From: Streptomyces sp. NBC_01276 | GTDB taxonomy: Bacteria > Actinomycetota > Actinomycetes > Streptomycetales > Streptomycetaceae | Assembly (NCBI RefSeq): GCF_041435355.1 | Contig: NZ_CP108442.1 | Coordinates: 1,426,001-1,490,000, forward strand | DNA length: 64,000 nucleotides | Reading direction: 5' to 3' | In this document: positions 62,550-64,000 of the stretch, piece by piece | Layout: every line of letters starts with the position of its first letter | Position numbering within the stretch: the first letter of the stretch is position 1 | The notes under the pieces: model-generated | Told to the model about the DNA's origin: nothing | The model's input: the letters and a program-made list of their open reading frames with translations, nothing else | Database searches by the model: none | Made by a program: the position numbers and the translations under genes

Positions 62550-62845
62550 CGCTCGTGCGCGTCAGCGCTGCCGGAGATGAACGGCGTGGTGTCCACCCCC
62601 ACCAAGGCCGGTCGCAACGCCAGTGAGACGCGCTGGGCCGAGGCGGCGCTCACCGCCGCCTCCGCACCGGACTCCACCACCCAGAACCGCACGTGCGCCC
62701 CCGCCTGCCCGGACCGCTCCAGCGCGACCGTCAGCTCCAACTCGATCGGGCCCAGCTCGAAGCGCAGCGCCTCGCCCTCGGCATCGGCGATCGCCCGCCC
62801 CAGCTCCTCCCGTAGGTCCCTGATCACACTCGCCAGCTCGATCAC
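62546..62845 (-). CDS. Trypco2-type small protein
   Basis: A 99-residue protein from GTG 62845: VIELASVIRDLREELGRAI, then GEALRFELGPIELELTVALE and FWVVESGAEA. I recognise the trypsin-co-occurring domain 2. Its stop overlaps the start of the trypsin-NACHT gene (GTGA), so its product is made with the protease and is a likely partner or substrate. This mirrors the Trypco1/trypsin pair at the left end of the window. Confidence 0.85.
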   Translation of the reverse strand: MIELASVIRDLREELGRAIADAEGEALRFELGPIELELTVALERSGQAGAHVRFWVVESGAEAAVSAASAQRVSLALRPALVGVDTTPFISGSADAHER

Positions 62846-62961
62846 ACCGCGCCCCTCGCGCTCCCGGCTTCTCAGCCGTCGTCCGTCGCATCTCTGCAAC
62901 CATGAGCGGACACGCTGCAAGGCAGATGAAATTCCGATGATGTGCGAAAGCGGGCTTGTCC

Positions 62962-64000
62962 ATGGACGGCGCACCTCCCGAGCAGCTCCGAATCGCGGTA
63001 CTCGGTCCCTTACGGGCGTGGCGGGGCGCGGTGCCACTGGATCTGGGGCCGGTCAAACGGCAGGCCGTGCTGGCGGCGTTGCTGCTCGGCAAAGGTGCCG
63101 TGCTGAGCCATGAGCAGCTGATGCGCGGAGTGTGGGGAACGGAGCCGCCCGCATCCGGTCACAAAGTGCTGGCCAGTCACGTCAACCCGCTGCGCCGGGC
63201 GCTCGACGCGGAGGGCACGCGGCATACGGAGTCGGTGATCCGCAGCGGAAAGGGCTGGTACCGCTTCGTCGTCGACGGGGTCCGGCTCGATGTGGCGGAT
63301 GTGACCGAACGGGCCGATGAGGCGCGGCGTACGAAGGAGTCCGGCGATCTGGCCGGGGCCGCCGACCGGTTGTCCGCGGCGCTCGCACTGTTCCGGGGCG
63401 AGCCCCTGACCGGCCTGCCGGGGTCGTTCGCGCAGGCCGAGCGGGAGCGGCTGTCGGAGCGCCGGCGAGGGCTCCGGCTGGAGAGGCTCACGTGCCTGCT
63501 CCTGCTGGGGCGGTTCGGTGAGGTCCTGGACGACCTCGGCGCCCTGTCCCCGTCCGACCGGTACGACGAGTCGCTGCTGGCGCTGCGGATGCGGGCCCTG
63601 TACGGCTGTGAGCGCCAGGCGGAAGCACTCAACGCCTACCAGGGCCTGCGCGTACGACTGAGGGACGAGCTCGGCGTCGGTCCGGGGGAAGAGCTCCGCC
63701 GGCTGTACGAGCGGTGCTGCGCCGCGACGACGAACTCCTGCTCGGTACGGGCGCCGAACGCTCCGCCGCACGTCCCGGCCGGCCCGGGACCCGCCGCGCC
63801 GTCAATGAACTGCCGGGCGACGCCGGCCGCCTCATCGGCCGGGAGGCCGCGCTCGCGCAACTGACCGGGCCTTCCGCGCCCGGATCCGTATCGATCGTGA
63901 CCGTGGACGGTACGGCCGGGGTCGGCAAGACCGCGCTCGTCGTACGCGCGGCCCGTGAGCTCAGCGACCGGTACCCGGACGGCAGCCTGTTCGTGGACCT
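62962..64000 (+). pseudogene. AfsR/SARP-type regulator with NB-ARC domain, frameshifted; 3' end off window
   Basis: Starting at ATG 62962: an OmpR-like DNA-binding domain (LRIAVLGPLRAWRGAVPLDL, RQAVLAALLLGKGAVL) and a BTAD (AGAADRLSAALALFRGEPL, LGVGPGEELRRLYER). At about 63711-63714 the frame breaks: one extra G after GAGCGG would give RVLRRDDELLLGTGAERS and continue through NELPGDAGRLIGREAALAQL to the NB-ARC P-loop DGTAGVGKTAL. As read, the protein ends at 63864. Either a disabling deletion or an assembly error in a G-run. It is divergent from the Trypco2/protease unit. Confidence 0.85.

Overview
The window is very GC-rich actinobacterial DNA with Streptomyces-type coding: strong G/C third-position bias, GTG and TTG starts, ATGA/GTGA stop-start overlaps, SARP and large LuxR regulators, an ABC sugar transporter without its own ATPase, and a SCO5918-type/DEAD-box/cold-shock cluster. 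It is best read as a Streptomyces or close relative chromosome segment. No intact rRNA, tRNA or CRISPR array is visible.

Left, 1-17.6 kb: a predicted NTP-dependent biological-conflict locus. An eight-gene minus-strand operon (17551 down to 4149) encodes, in order, a zinc-ribbon/degenerate VWA-like protein, a GTPase, a GAP1-like GTPase-associated protein, an Hsp70/actin-fold ATPase, a membrane VWA protein, a radical SAM protein, a coiled-coil protein and a double-AAA CbxX/CfqX-type ATPase. Almost all genes overlap by 4 nt. It meets tail-to-tail a plus-strand coiled-coil gene, next to which lies a divergent pair: a Trypco1-type small protein and a trypsin-P-loop-TPR protein that runs off the left edge. 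A second protease module of the same logic (Trypco2-type small protein, trypsin-NACHT-membrane protein, LPxTG surface protein) sits at 58.6-62.8 kb beside a frameshifted SARP/NB-ARC regulator that runs off the right edge.

17.8-22 kb: an acyl-CoA synthetase, an AlkZ-like winged-helix protein and CorA. 21.95-30.23 kb: an accessory, partly decayed island flanked by a 12-bp direct repeat that is the last 12 bases of corA; the distal copy lies in a 14-residue orphan CorA C-terminal tail. Inside are a MobC-like gene, two NUDIX genes, a flavoprotein, a 5'-truncated HTH/TPR regulator, an uncharacterised protein with a possible nuclease-like motif, an SDR remnant, a tRNA-Gly-like 3' fragment, and a 12-blade WD40 protein.

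30.3-54.5 kb: a metabolic and regulatory block, all on the minus strand: alpha/beta hydrolases, AraC, PucR and two giant LuxR regulators, an LLM monooxygenase/FMN reductase pair, a CUT1-type ABC transporter translationally coupled to its likely regulator, a frameshifted GNAT gene, a SatP-type transporter with an amidohydrolase and esterase, an FAD oxidoreductase with Dps, and DoxX with an isochorismatase-like hydrolase. 54.7-58.3 kb: a hypothetical gene, a MerR-like regulator, and the SCO5918-like/DEAD-box/cold-shock genes, with strong hairpin terminators after the SCO5918-like and cold-shock genes.
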